Source: an uncultured Bacteroidota bacterium
Lineage (GTDB): Bacteria; Bacteroidota; Bacteroidia; Chitinophagales; Saprospiraceae
Reading direction: 5' to 3'
Assembly: GCA_902609095.1 (NCBI GenBank)
Contig: CACLQQ010000004.1
Location: 1 to 64,000, forward strand
DNA length: 64,000 nt
The position numbers were made by a program, and so were the translations under genes. Shown here one piece after another: positions 49,537-57,652 of this stretch. The notes below the pieces were generated by a model that saw nothing but the letters and a program-made list of their open reading frames with translations, was not told the DNA's origin and ran no database searches. Position 1 is the stretch's first letter. Every line of letters begins with the position of its first letter.

Positions 49537-50409
49537 ATGGTTGTATATTCTATCAAGGATGTTGAGAAGTTAACTGGTGTAAAAGCACACACCATTAGGA
49601 TTTGGGAGAAACGCTACAATATCATTGAACCTAAGCGGACCGAAAAGAATATCAGGTACTACCTTGACGATGACCTTAAGCAGATACTTAACATTGCACT
49701 TCTCAATCGACATGGCATAAAAATCTCGAAGATCTCTGATATGAATAATGCAGAGATTCTCAGACGAGTGGCTGAGATTGCTGATATAGATGAATCTTTT
49801 GAAGGTCAGCTTGATACTCTTACTATATCTCTTATAGATTTAGATGAGGAGAAGTTCTTAAAGATCTTCAACAAGAATTTACAGGAGCGAGGATTCGTCG
49901 AAACGATGCTCGAGGTGATCTATCCGCTGCTTGACAAGTTAGCGATGATGTGGATCACAGGTAGCATCAAGTCCATCCATGAGAAGTTTGTATCCAATCT
50001 GATAAAGAGAAAGTCTATCGTCTATATAGATGGCCTTAAACCTACTCGCCAGGAGACATTCTTAATTTATTTGCCAGAAGGAGAAATGAACGAACTCAGT
50101 TTACTCTTTCTCAACTACTTAATCAGCTCTCATGGATTCAAGGTGATCAATGCTGGGGTTGACGTAAGCATTGAAGATTTAATAGAGACTAAAGGAGTAA
50201 GGGTGCCAGAATATATTATGACAATTGTTAATGATAGTCTATCCGGCCAACAATTGGAGGTCTACATCGATCATATTTGCAACGAATTCCCTGACACTGA
50301 AGTGGTCCTATCAGGAATACAAGTAGAAACAATGTCACCAGATTTCAACGGTCGTGTGAATATTGTAAAGTCTTCTGAAGAGACTATGGTATACTTGAAT
50401 AGATTATAA
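49537..50409 (+). CDS. MerR-type regulator with CarH-like cobalamin-binding-type domain
   Basis: Residues 1-75 are a MerR DNA-binding domain (YSIKDVEKLTGVKAHTIRIWEKRY). Residues about 85-170 match the four-helix cap of CarH/LitR proteins, and residues about 180-290 a Rossmann-like domain. In CarH, adenosylcobalamin is held by a Trp and an E-H pair; here the equivalent segment reads GSIKSIHEKFVSNLIKRK, with Lys at the His position, so light/B12 sensing is doubtful. The ATG at 49537 follows 170 bases of noncoding DNA. Likely a repressor whose ligand is not known; B12-dependent metH is in the window but no operator was found. Confidence 0.82.
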   Translation: MVVYSIKDVEKLTGVKAHTIRIWEKRYNIIEPKRTEKNIRYYLDDDLKQILNIALLNRHGIKISKISDMNNAEILRRVAEIADIDESFEGQLDTLTISLIDLDEEKFLKIFNKNLQERGFVETMLEVIYPLLDKLAMMWITGSIKSIHEKFVSNLIKRKSIVYIDGLKPTRQETFLIYLPEGEMNELSLLFLNYLISSHGFKVINAGVDVSIEDLIETKGVRVPEYIMTIVNDSLSGQQLEVYIDHICNEFPDTEVVLSGIQVETMSPDFNGRVNIVKSSEETMVYLNRL

Positions 50410-50431
50410 GGCTAAGAATAAATTAAATTAC

Positions 50432-51199
50432 TTAGGAAACTGCGTTATACTTCTCAGTTAGTTTTTCAGCAATGTTGTTGTCCACTAAGACCCTTCCGCA
50501 ATGTTCACATGCAATAATCTTCTTGTAATGGCTAATTTCAATCTGTAACTGAGGAGGAATTCTGTTGAAACAACCAGAACAGGCATCTCTCTCAACTGTG
50601 ACAACTGCAAGGCCATTACGATATCTAGATCTAACTCTTGTATAAGCTTTAATCAATCTATCTTCAATGTTCTCTTTAGCTTCTTCAGAAAGCTTCTGTA
50701 ACTCTGCTTCCTTGGCATTAGTCTTTTCTATGATTTTTTCAAGCTCAACCTTTTTAACATCAAGGTTTTTTTGCTTGGCATCCATTTTTTCTTGTGTTTC
50801 AGAGAGAGTGACGTTTTTGACTTCTTTGTTTCGCTCAGCGTCACTAATCTTCTTTTCAGAAAGTTGTATCTCTAATTTTTGAAGCTCGATTTCTTTAGTC
50901 AATGCTTCGAACTCTCTGTTGTTTTTAACGTCGTCCAACTGCTTTTCGTATCGTTCGATAAGCATTGTAGACTCCTGCATGTTAGCCTTATGAGCACTAA
51001 CCTCTTGGTCCATATCAGCAATGGCATCCTCTAATTTCTTAATTCTCTTACTTAGACCTTGAATCTCATCTTCTAGATCGCTTACTTCTATTGGTAGTTC
51101 ACCTTTAAGAACTTGAATCTCATCAATGTTAGAATCTATTAACTGCAGATTATAAAGTTCCTTTAATTTATCTGCTATTCCAGATGCTGCCTTAGCCAT
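50432..51199 (-). CDS. Zinc-ribbon coiled-coil protein (C4-type, CT398-like)
   Basis: A 255-residue protein with a long antiparallel coiled coil (about 20-185) and a C-terminal zinc ribbon (CSGCFNRIPPQLQIEI...IIACEHCGRVLV). This widespread family is thought to bind nucleic acids or act in flagellar/secretion assembly in some phyla; role here unknown. It begins 70 bases after nif3, the usual partner in Bacteroidota, and converges with the MerR gene. Confidence 0.88.
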   Translation of the reverse strand: MAKAASGIADKLKELYNLQLIDSNIDEIQVLKGELPIEVSDLEDEIQGLSKRIKKLEDAIADMDQEVSAHKANMQESTMLIERYEKQLDDVKNNREFEALTKEIELQKLEIQLSEKKISDAERNKEVKNVTLSETQEKMDAKQKNLDVKKVELEKIIEKTNAKEAELQKLSEEAKENIEDRLIKAYTRVRSRYRNGLAVVTVERDACSGCFNRIPPQLQIEISHYKKIIACEHCGRVLVDNNIAEKLTEKYNAVS

Positions 51200-51269
51200 A
51201 ATGTTTATTGATTGATTGCTTATGAGATATGCCTATTAGAAAAAATCTTAGGCAGTTTTCATCAATAAT

Positions 51270-52058
51270 TCAATAATAATTTATTGGGTTCGTCACCACT
51301 TTCGTACAACGGGCTGCAAATTTAGGAAATTTCTCTTTAAGAAGTTTAAATAAAAGTTCGATAGTAAAGTACTCACTTTCATAATGTCCAATGTCCGCTA
51401 TAATTATCTTACCGTTTGCATCAAAGAATTCATGATACTTATAATCAGAGGTGATAAAAATGTCTGCTCTTGCTGAGATAGCGTCTGCTAACAAAAAGCT
51501 ACCTGATCCACCACATACAGCGACCATACTGATTTTTTTATTGATAAGGGCTGTATGTTTAATCGTAGCGAGTAACATAGCTTGTTTAATGTGTGCTAAG
51601 AATTTCTTGGGAGCCATAGGTTCACTTAGTGATCCGAGGATACCTGAGCCAATAGTCTTATTTTCTGGAGTCTTAGGTTTGAGAATTTCACAATCTATCA
51701 GGCCGATCTTTTCTGCTATTTTTTGATTAACACCATGATCTAACACATTATCAAGGTTAGTGTGGATGGCATAGATTGCTATGTCATTTTTGATTGCTTT
51801 AACGACAACTCTATGAACATAATTAGAGGGATCAAACTGCTTAATTCCTGAGAATACGATAGGATGATGTGATATGATCAGATTATATCCTAATTCTATT
51901 GCTTCGTCTACAACGGCCTCTGTGCAATCGAGAGATATAAGAGCCCCTCCAATACTTTGATCGAGATTACCAAAGATCAATCCTGAATTATCGTAGAATT
52001 CTTGAAGATGTGGTGGAGCAATACTTTCGAGGTGATTGATAATATCCCGTAAAATCAT
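51270..52058 (-). CDS. Nif3-like dinuclear metal centre protein (YbgI/GTP cyclohydrolase I type 2 family)
   Basis: The 262-residue protein has the metal-binding His residues of the family (NLIISHHPIVFSG, AIHTNLDNVLDHGVN, DIGHYESEYF). It lacks the inserted PII-like domain that lengthens many Bacteroidota homologues to about 365 residues. The start overlaps the rfaE2 stop by ATGA. Biochemical role unsettled. Confidence 0.92.
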   Translation of the reverse strand: MILRDIINHLESIAPPHLQEFYDNSGLIFGNLDQSIGGALISLDCTEAVVDEAIELGYNLIISHHPIVFSGIKQFDPSNYVHRVVVKAIKNDIAIYAIHTNLDNVLDHGVNQKIAEKIGLIDCEILKPKTPENKTIGSGILGSLSEPMAPKKFLAHIKQAMLLATIKHTALINKKISMVAVCGGSGSFLLADAISARADIFITSDYKYHEFFDANGKIIIADIGHYESEYFTIELLFKLLKEKFPKFAARCTKVVTNPINYY

Positions 52059-52525
52059 AATGATTTAATTCTATTTATAATATCCGTAGTTGAGATGGAA
52101 TCAATAAGAGATATGGATACGACTTTCCCCCCATATTTTGATACCAACTGCGCTTCAGGTAGCTGACTTAAGTCATATTCTGCTCCTTTAGCAAAAATAT
52201 CTGGCTTGATTATTTTCAACTCTTCTATTGGGTTTATACTGTTGAACATAAGAATGGCATCTACAAATCTTAAAGAGGATAGCAAGTTAGCTCGATCCTG
52301 TTCTGAATAGATAGGTCTACCTACTCCCTTGAGCTGTTTTACGGATTCATCGCTATTCAGACCTACAATAAGAATATCGCCATATTGGGAAGCTTCTTTG
52401 AGACTATGGACATGTCCAACATGCAGTAAATCAAAGCAGCCATTGGTCCAAACAACATTCTTTTCTCCACATATATCTTGTTTTAATTCTTGTGGGTCTA
52501 AGTAGATTTGTTTCTTGAAACGCAC
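52055..52525 (-). CDS. rfaE2: D-glycero-beta-D-manno-heptose 1-phosphate adenylyltransferase
   Basis: The 156-residue nucleotidyltransferase makes ADP-heptose for LPS core. It has the cytidylyltransferase motifs WTNGCFDLLHVGHVHSLKEA (HxGH), DSVKQLKGVGRPI and SISTTDIINRIK (the ISTT motif). It is the separate C-terminal half of the bifunctional HldE; no kinase half lies nearby. The start is GTG 52525 within a TAGTG overlap with the YbhN-like stop. ADP-heptose supply suggests core LPS is retained. Confidence 0.9.
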   Translation of the reverse strand: MRFKKQIYLDPQELKQDICGEKNVVWTNGCFDLLHVGHVHSLKEASQYGDILIVGLNSDESVKQLKGVGRPIYSEQDRANLLSSLRFVDAILMFNSINPIEELKIIKPDIFAKGAEYDLSQLPEAQLVSKYGGKVVSISLIDSISTTDIINRIKSL

Positions 52526-53556
52526 TATCTATTGGCAAAAGGTAAAAGAATGAGGCTGATTAATCCGAATAAGATATTGCAAAATATATTGATAGCAAAA
52601 AAGGTGATCATAGCAATGCTAAAAGCACTAATCTCATTTATCTCCAATAATTTGAGGGACTCAACAAGCATAGCATGGTAACTTCCCATCCCCCCAGGAG
52701 ATGGAAAAACCATACCCAATGCAGCGAAATCAAAGCACAATAGCGAATCTGTCAAAGAAATATGTTCTGTCGGTGCAAACGACAAGAAACCCATCCAATG
52801 CATAGCCACATAGTTGAACCATATACCTACAGAGTAAAAAACAAATAATGGTAAATTGTTAACAGATGTGAGTGAGGCTATGCCCTCAATAAATCCATTG
52901 ATTATAATTATAAATTTTAAGAACCAGTTTGAAGGATCTTGTGATTTATTGAGATGTCTGTAAAGGAATATCACACCGACTAATCCAAGGATTCCAACTA
53001 TACCCAACATGATTATCATCTTAGTATTAATATTTAGGTTTTGCTCAAAGTAGTTTAACATGAGCTCGCTGTGTATCAATAGTCCTAACAGGATTAAAGT
53101 AATTAAACAGAGGAAATCTATTATTCTTCCTAAAACTATAGTCCCAAGGACTGTTTCATAAGGGATTTTCTCGTATTTAGAAAATAAACCGGCCCTTATA
53201 AGTTCACCCATTCTAGGAAGACCAAGATTAGCGAAATAGCCTACCATGACAGTATAGAAGGCATTGGCTAGTCCAGTTTGATAACCCATTGGCTTGAATA
53301 ACATGACCCATCTTAGTGCCCTAAACAAACAGCTTATCATGTATGCCACACACATCGATAAGATCCACCAATAATTTGTACTCTTAAAATCTGATATAAG
53401 TTTATCCCAAAGACTGCAGTTTTCAGGAGAGATACGTTTAATTGCGCAATCTTCTGCATACGACGAGGCTAAGCTCTGCCAAAGAAAGTACAATATAACT
53501 GCTCCTAAAGAGCCAAAAATGATAGTCTGTACGATGCTTTTTCTTACTTGGCTCAA
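52525..53556 (-). CDS. YbhN/AglD-like membrane protein (lysylphosphatidylglycerol synthetase TM family)
   Basis: A 343-residue protein with about eight helices and the UPF0104 core (YFANLGLPRMGELIRAGLFSKYEKIPYETVLGTIVLGRIIDFL, FPSPGGMGSYHAMLVESL). It is the flippase-like membrane domain without the lysyl-transferase part. Members are suspected to move lipids or lipid-linked glycans. It overlaps rfaE2 and follows panD after 10 bases. Confidence 0.85.
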   Translation of the reverse strand: MSQVRKSIVQTIIFGSLGAVILYFLWQSLASSYAEDCAIKRISPENCSLWDKLISDFKSTNYWWILSMCVAYMISCLFRALRWVMLFKPMGYQTGLANAFYTVMVGYFANLGLPRMGELIRAGLFSKYEKIPYETVLGTIVLGRIIDFLCLITLILLGLLIHSELMLNYFEQNLNINTKMIIMLGIVGILGLVGVIFLYRHLNKSQDPSNWFLKFIIIINGFIEGIASLTSVNNLPLFVFYSVGIWFNYVAMHWMGFLSFAPTEHISLTDSLLCFDFAALGMVFPSPGGMGSYHAMLVESLKLLEINEISAFSIAMITFFAINIFCNILFGLISLILLPFANR

Positions 53557-53565
53557 GAGTAAAGG

Positions 53566-53910
53566 TTATATGCCGTTATGATCATCGGGAAATACATTAA
53601 TCGAGGTAAACTCAGGATGCTCCTCAGGAGTAATCCAAGCGTAAGATATAATGATTATTTTATCTCCTTCTCCCATTTTGAGAGCTGCGGCTCCATTAAT
53701 ACTGATGATGCCAGAACCTTTTTCACCTTTGATTACATAGGTTTCTAGTCGTTCTCCATTATTAATGTTGAGAACTTGTACTCGTTCTCTTTCATATATA
53801 TTGGCGGTCTCCATCAGTATTTCGTCAATGGCGATACTGCCCATATAATTTAGATTGGCCTCCGTTATCGTAGCTCTGTGAATCTTGGATTTTTTGACCT
53901 GTATGAACAT
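53566..53910 (-). CDS. panD: Aspartate 1-decarboxylase precursor
   Basis: The 114-residue proenzyme makes beta-alanine for pantothenate. The self-cleavage site is the Gly-Ser in NYMGSIAIDE (about Gly24-Ser25), producing the pyruvoyl group; the NGER and NGAAAL segments are typical. panC lies 90 bases upstream in the same direction, so the pathway genes are together. Confidence 0.95.
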   Translation of the reverse strand: MFIQVKKSKIHRATITEANLNYMGSIAIDEILMETANIYERERVQVLNINNGERLETYVIKGEKGSGIISINGAAALKMGEGDKIIIISYAWITPEEHPEFTSINVFPDDHNGI

Positions 53911-54000
53911 GTGTAAATCTTATGTGCTCACTTGAGCATCGCAAAAGTAAGTTTAATAGTCAGTTTATATTTTATAATCTACTGGCTTTTAGTAAGAAGG

Positions 54001-54867
54001 TTAATGAATATTGTCTGAGGCAATGAGTCTCATATTATCTATGAGCCTTACATCACCAGCCCAGACGGCGGTACACGCCACTACCTCACTAACACCATTT
54101 ATATGATCAATAGTTTCAAGCGTATGTCCATTAACAATTTCGAAATATGCTGGCTTGAATCCTGGGATATTCAGATACTCTAAAGCTTTAGTTTCTATCT
54201 CTGAGATACTTTTATGATTTATCCACTCTTTAGCCTGAGAAAGAACTCTAAATAGAATGGATGCATCATCTCGATGTTCTTTTGTTAAGCGTCTATTACG
54301 AGAGCTCATCGCTAAACCATCATTTTCTCTGATGATTGTACAAACCACTAATTTGGTCTTTATTGCCAGCTCTCGAATCATGTGTCTTATAATTGTGAAC
54401 TGCTGATAATCTTTTTGACCCATATATAGATGAGTAGCGGGAACGATATCAAGTAGTCTTTTAACAACTTGAACAACACCTGCAAAGTGACCCGGCCTAT
54501 GAGGTCCTTCCATCTTAGCGTCTAACCCTTGGAGATCTAAGGATACTTCAAATTGTGCCGCCCCACCAGGATAGATTTCATCTATTGTTGGTAAAAATAC
54601 AATATCACATCCAGCCTCTTCTAAGCCCTTACAATCTGCCTCAATTGTCCGAGGATACTTATCCAAGTCTTCAGTATTATTGAACTGTGTAGGATTCACA
54701 AAAATGCTACTGACCGTGACATCATTTGCGTTTTTAGATTGTTCTATCAGAGAATAATGTCCTTGATGAAGTCCGCCCATTGTAGGGATAAAACCAATCG
54801 TTTTACTTGCTGATTTAAGATCAGAGATATAAGCTAAAGCTTTTTGCGCATTGTAAATACGCCTCAT
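54001..54867 (-). CDS. panC: Pantothenate synthetase
   Basis: PanC joins pantoate and beta-alanine using ATP. Motifs: FIPTMGGLHQGHYSLIEQS (HxGH), SIFVNPTQFNNTEDLDKYPRT, GQKDYQQFTIIR and SSRNRRL (KMSKS-like). I place the start at ATG 54867 (MRRIYN), one base after the upstream stop; the track's GTG 54876 would overlap it. Length about 288 residues, normal. Confidence 0.95.
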   Translation of the reverse strand: MRRIYNAQKALAYISDLKSASKTIGFIPTMGGLHQGHYSLIEQSKNANDVTVSSIFVNPTQFNNTEDLDKYPRTIEADCKGLEEAGCDIVFLPTIDEIYPGGAAQFEVSLDLQGLDAKMEGPHRPGHFAGVVQVVKRLLDIVPATHLYMGQKDYQQFTIIRHMIRELAIKTKLVVCTIIRENDGLAMSSRNRRLTKEHRDDASILFRVLSQAKEWINHKSISEIETKALEYLNIPGFKPAYFEIVNGHTLETIDHINGVSEVVACTAVWAGDVRLIDNMRLIASDNIH

Positions 54868-54868
54868 A

Positions 54869-57031
54869 TTAATCACTTAGTTTTCCATACCACTCGGATA
54901 AAACCTCTTGTCCTAATTTCCCTTGTGGGGTATAATCTCGTTCGGGGTATCCTTCGTGGCCCAGTCCATTAGGAAACCATTTCCATAAGAATCCTCCTTG
55001 CCACCATTCTTTATCCCAAAAGGCACCGTATAGTGCTGCAAGTGCATTGGCTTGTGCTTTTTCATTGATGCTAAGTTCATGTACTTTTTTCTCCAACTCC
55101 CAGGTTTTTCCAGCTGCACCGTCTACACTGAGATAGCCATATTCTGTGAATAGAATTGGTCTATCATGTTTCCTAGAATATTTGGAGAGTTTAGAAACTA
55201 TTTTGCGCCACTTCAGAGATAGGTAGAGCTGGTTAGGTGTATCAAAATCAGTAAGGGGAAAATAAGCACTAAGACCTATGTAATCGAGTTGATCCCAAAA
55301 TGGGATCAACTCATAACTATCCCAATTCGCAGAATAGGTGAGCTTACCAGAGTATTTTGATTTTATTTCTTTTATTAGCTCTCTCCAAAATTGCTCTCTT
55401 TTTTGAATAGCTAATCTGAACTCTGTACCTACACATAGCATTTCAACTTTCTGTTCTATGGCGATATTTACGAAGTTCATAATATAAGCCTTATAGCTAT
55501 CTTCCCAAATTTTCCATTCACCTTCAGAGTCGTAGTCCATTTCACCAACCCATGTGCCTCGCATCCAAACCTGTGGTTTAAGCATTATCCTTAGTCCCTG
55601 GGCCTGAGCTAATTCTATGGATTTTATGATTCCATCCTTTCGTTCTCCCCACCATTGTTGCTTAGAACCGAAGGAAACCTCAGGATCGTCTTGTCGGTTG
55701 AAGGCATATGGTACTAAGGCTATCCAATTGGCATTCACTCGTTTAATGGCCGGCATAGGATCTGTTTCGAATGCTCTCGGTGGAGCCACAACAGTTAGAC
55801 CACCAATTTTTTCTTGTCCTAAGCACATCACGGTTATACAGAGCATAGCTGTAGTTATTGCTCCATGTCGGATGACTTTATCCAACACCTTATACAAACC
55901 TGATAATCGTAAGCCCTTAAGTAGGCTGATAGTTGTGATCATAAGCATTGGAAGAGTGAATTCTTGTGGTAACATACTCTGACCAAATAACACGATCGAA
56001 CAAGAAAATATGGTTAAGAAAATCAAAATTTTCTTCAGCTTTCCATTTGTGTTTAATCTGTAGTAAAGGAGCATCCATGGTGTGGTCCACAATAAATTCC
56101 AATTTCGTTTACAGACTTGATGATCAGTAAGGAACCACATAAACAGAAATATTAGAGCGCAAATAAATAATCCGACAAACCAGATTCGATCTAATTTCCA
56201 CCACCCATCTGACTCTCCAGATATGTATAAGAGTAAAAAAAAAATCAGTTCAAAAACTAATAATGCTCTAAATAAAAAGTATGGAGTTAAAAAAGATCCA
56301 TTGTCGTGTTCAGCGGGAAAGGCTAATATGGTGACCTTATTACTAACTATATTACCTGTGTTCGAGCGAGTATTGTCAAGATATGATTCGAAATATTCAG
56401 GTAAGAACATTTGATCGGAGACAGTTGTAATCTTATCAGTTCTCGCTCCTAAGATGAGGTCCATGCCAAATTGGGACCAAGGCCTATGAGGTGTGTAATG
56501 ATGCAGTAAGCCTCTAAATGTGACAGTTTCTTTAGGCTCTTCTGGGTAATTCAAGGGATCGATATATGCTGATAATAGATCCCTTAATCGTGTTACACAA
56601 TTATCAAAGAAAAAATCATAGAGATAATCTCGATTGTCGGGTTTAACTATCTCGGTTAGAGCTTCTATTATTTCTTCTTTTTCACTGGTGCTTAGGTTTA
56701 AAACTTGCTCCCTAACATCTCTTTGTTCGAACTCATAATCTACTAAAAACCTGTCATACATAGTACCCCTAACTTGGTAGAGTAATTTTCCTCTCAGAAA
56801 CTTCAGTATAAAATTTGGGGTATCAAAATCAAAAGTCCCATAGTTAAAGACCCAATCAATATTCTTAGTAGGATCCTGAACCCGAATCGCAGAATGGCCA
56901 AAAAGAGTATAAATCTGATCTCCAGGACCACAAGTCAGAATGCTCACGGTCGTATTATTAACAGTAATAGATTGAGCATTTAAGCTTATCAAACTAAACC
57001 ATGAGACGATATATAAGAAGATTATTCTCAT
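54869..57031 (-). CDS. Fusion of a DUF4105 membrane protein with a GH113-like glycosidase
   Basis: One 720-codon frame. Residues 1-about 375 form a DUF4105/Lnb-type protein: signal peptide (WFSLISLNAQ), periplasmic part (TLFGHSAIRVQDP, FFFDNCVTRLRDLL with the likely Cys/His-type site) and several helices (255-370). Residues about 405-720 form a GH113-like TIM-barrel glycosidase (MLKPQVWMRGTW, CVGTEFRLA with acid Glu, LFTEYGYLS with the second Glu). The two are usually separate genes. Between them, about residues 386-405 (IRHGAITTAMLCITVMCLGQ) look like a buried second signal peptide, so this may be a gene fusion or loss of a stop; internal initiation near MLCITV is possible. Starts by ATGA overlap with the PaiB-like stop. 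Confidence 0.82.
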   Translation of the reverse strand: MRIIFLYIVSWFSLISLNAQSITVNNTTVSILTCGPGDQIYTLFGHSAIRVQDPTKNIDWVFNYGTFDFDTPNFILKFLRGKLLYQVRGTMYDRFLVDYEFEQRDVREQVLNLSTSEKEEIIEALTEIVKPDNRDYLYDFFFDNCVTRLRDLLSAYIDPLNYPEEPKETVTFRGLLHHYTPHRPWSQFGMDLILGARTDKITTVSDQMFLPEYFESYLDNTRSNTGNIVSNKVTILAFPAEHDNGSFLTPYFLFRALLVFELIFFLLLYISGESDGWWKLDRIWFVGLFICALIFLFMWFLTDHQVCKRNWNLLWTTPWMLLYYRLNTNGKLKKILIFLTIFSCSIVLFGQSMLPQEFTLPMLMITTISLLKGLRLSGLYKVLDKVIRHGAITTAMLCITVMCLGQEKIGGLTVVAPPRAFETDPMPAIKRVNANWIALVPYAFNRQDDPEVSFGSKQQWWGERKDGIIKSIELAQAQGLRIMLKPQVWMRGTWVGEMDYDSEGEWKIWEDSYKAYIMNFVNIAIEQKVEMLCVGTEFRLAIQKREQFWRELIKEIKSKYSGKLTYSANWDSYELIPFWDQLDYIGLSAYFPLTDFDTPNQLYLSLKWRKIVSKLSKYSRKHDRPILFTEYGYLSVDGAAGKTWELEKKVHELSINEKAQANALAALYGAFWDKEWWQGGFLWKWFPNGLGHEGYPERDYTPQGKLGQEVLSEWYGKLSD
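55286..55312. repeat. Perfect 12-bp inverted repeat with 3-base loop inside the fusion gene
   Basis: GAGTTGATCCCA and TGGGATCAACTC flank AAA, within the codons for YELIPFWDQLDY of the glycosidase half. It could form a strong hairpin in the mRNA. No T-tract follows, so it is not a standard terminator; probably protein-coding coincidence. Confidence 0.85.
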
Positions 57032-57633
57032 CTGAGCATTTCCATTTCGTTGGCGATTCCTTGCTCTAATTCTGTTCCGAATTGTTTCAGCGGAGAGATG
57101 ATCTCCCTATAGTCTCTGTCTTTTCTGTTTTGGCTTAGCTTATAGGTGGCTTTCACTCGGTTAATTATCATTCTGAATCCTATCAAGCCATTGTGATGAG
57201 CTTTTAGTTCTTTGTTACTAAAGTCAATAAATTTGAATCGGTTTGGTCGATTGGATTCATACTTTTTAACCATGTGTTCTATGGATTGATAGAGCTCTTG
57301 ATCACCTATCTTTTGAGCAGTGCTATGATGTACAGCTATATAGTTCCATGTAGGAACATTAACATGATCGTAACACGAAGATGAAATGTATGCATGGCTA
57401 TTTATAAAAATGGCTAATATCTCATGTTCACCATCAAAGTTATGCGATAATTGATTTGCTTTGAATATGTGCCAAGAAATATAAGACTGTTCCGTATCAT
57501 AGTGCCATGACAATGGAATGTGTGAGGCGGCTATACCATCTTTTAGTGAAACCAGTGTAGCGAAAGAATACTTCTTAACATAAGAACTAACTACAATAGT
57601 GTTCTCTGGCTTTAAGATTCTTGGTACATACAT
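57028..57633 (-). CDS. PaiB-like FMN-binding protein
   Basis: A 201-residue flavin-reductase-fold protein of the PaiB family: MYVPRILKPEN start, SLKDGIAASHIPL, HIFKANQLSHNFDGEHEILAIF, VPTWNYIAVH. PaiB proteins were described as regulators of sporulation/protease genes in Bacillus; here a flavin- or heme-binding redox role is as likely. Clean, full length, 20 bases after metG. Confidence 0.88.
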   Translation of the reverse strand: MYVPRILKPENTIVVSSYVKKYSFATLVSLKDGIAASHIPLSWHYDTEQSYISWHIFKANQLSHNFDGEHEILAIFINSHAYISSSCYDHVNVPTWNYIAVHHSTAQKIGDQELYQSIEHMVKKYESNRPNRFKFIDFSNKELKAHHNGLIGFRMIINRVKATYKLSQNRKDRDYREIISPLKQFGTELEQGIANEMEMLR

Positions 57634-57652
57634 CTGACTTAAAGATAGGGCA

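Noticed and set aside
55286-55312. Rho-independent terminator
   Set aside because: No T-tract after the hairpin on either strand and it lies inside a coding frame.
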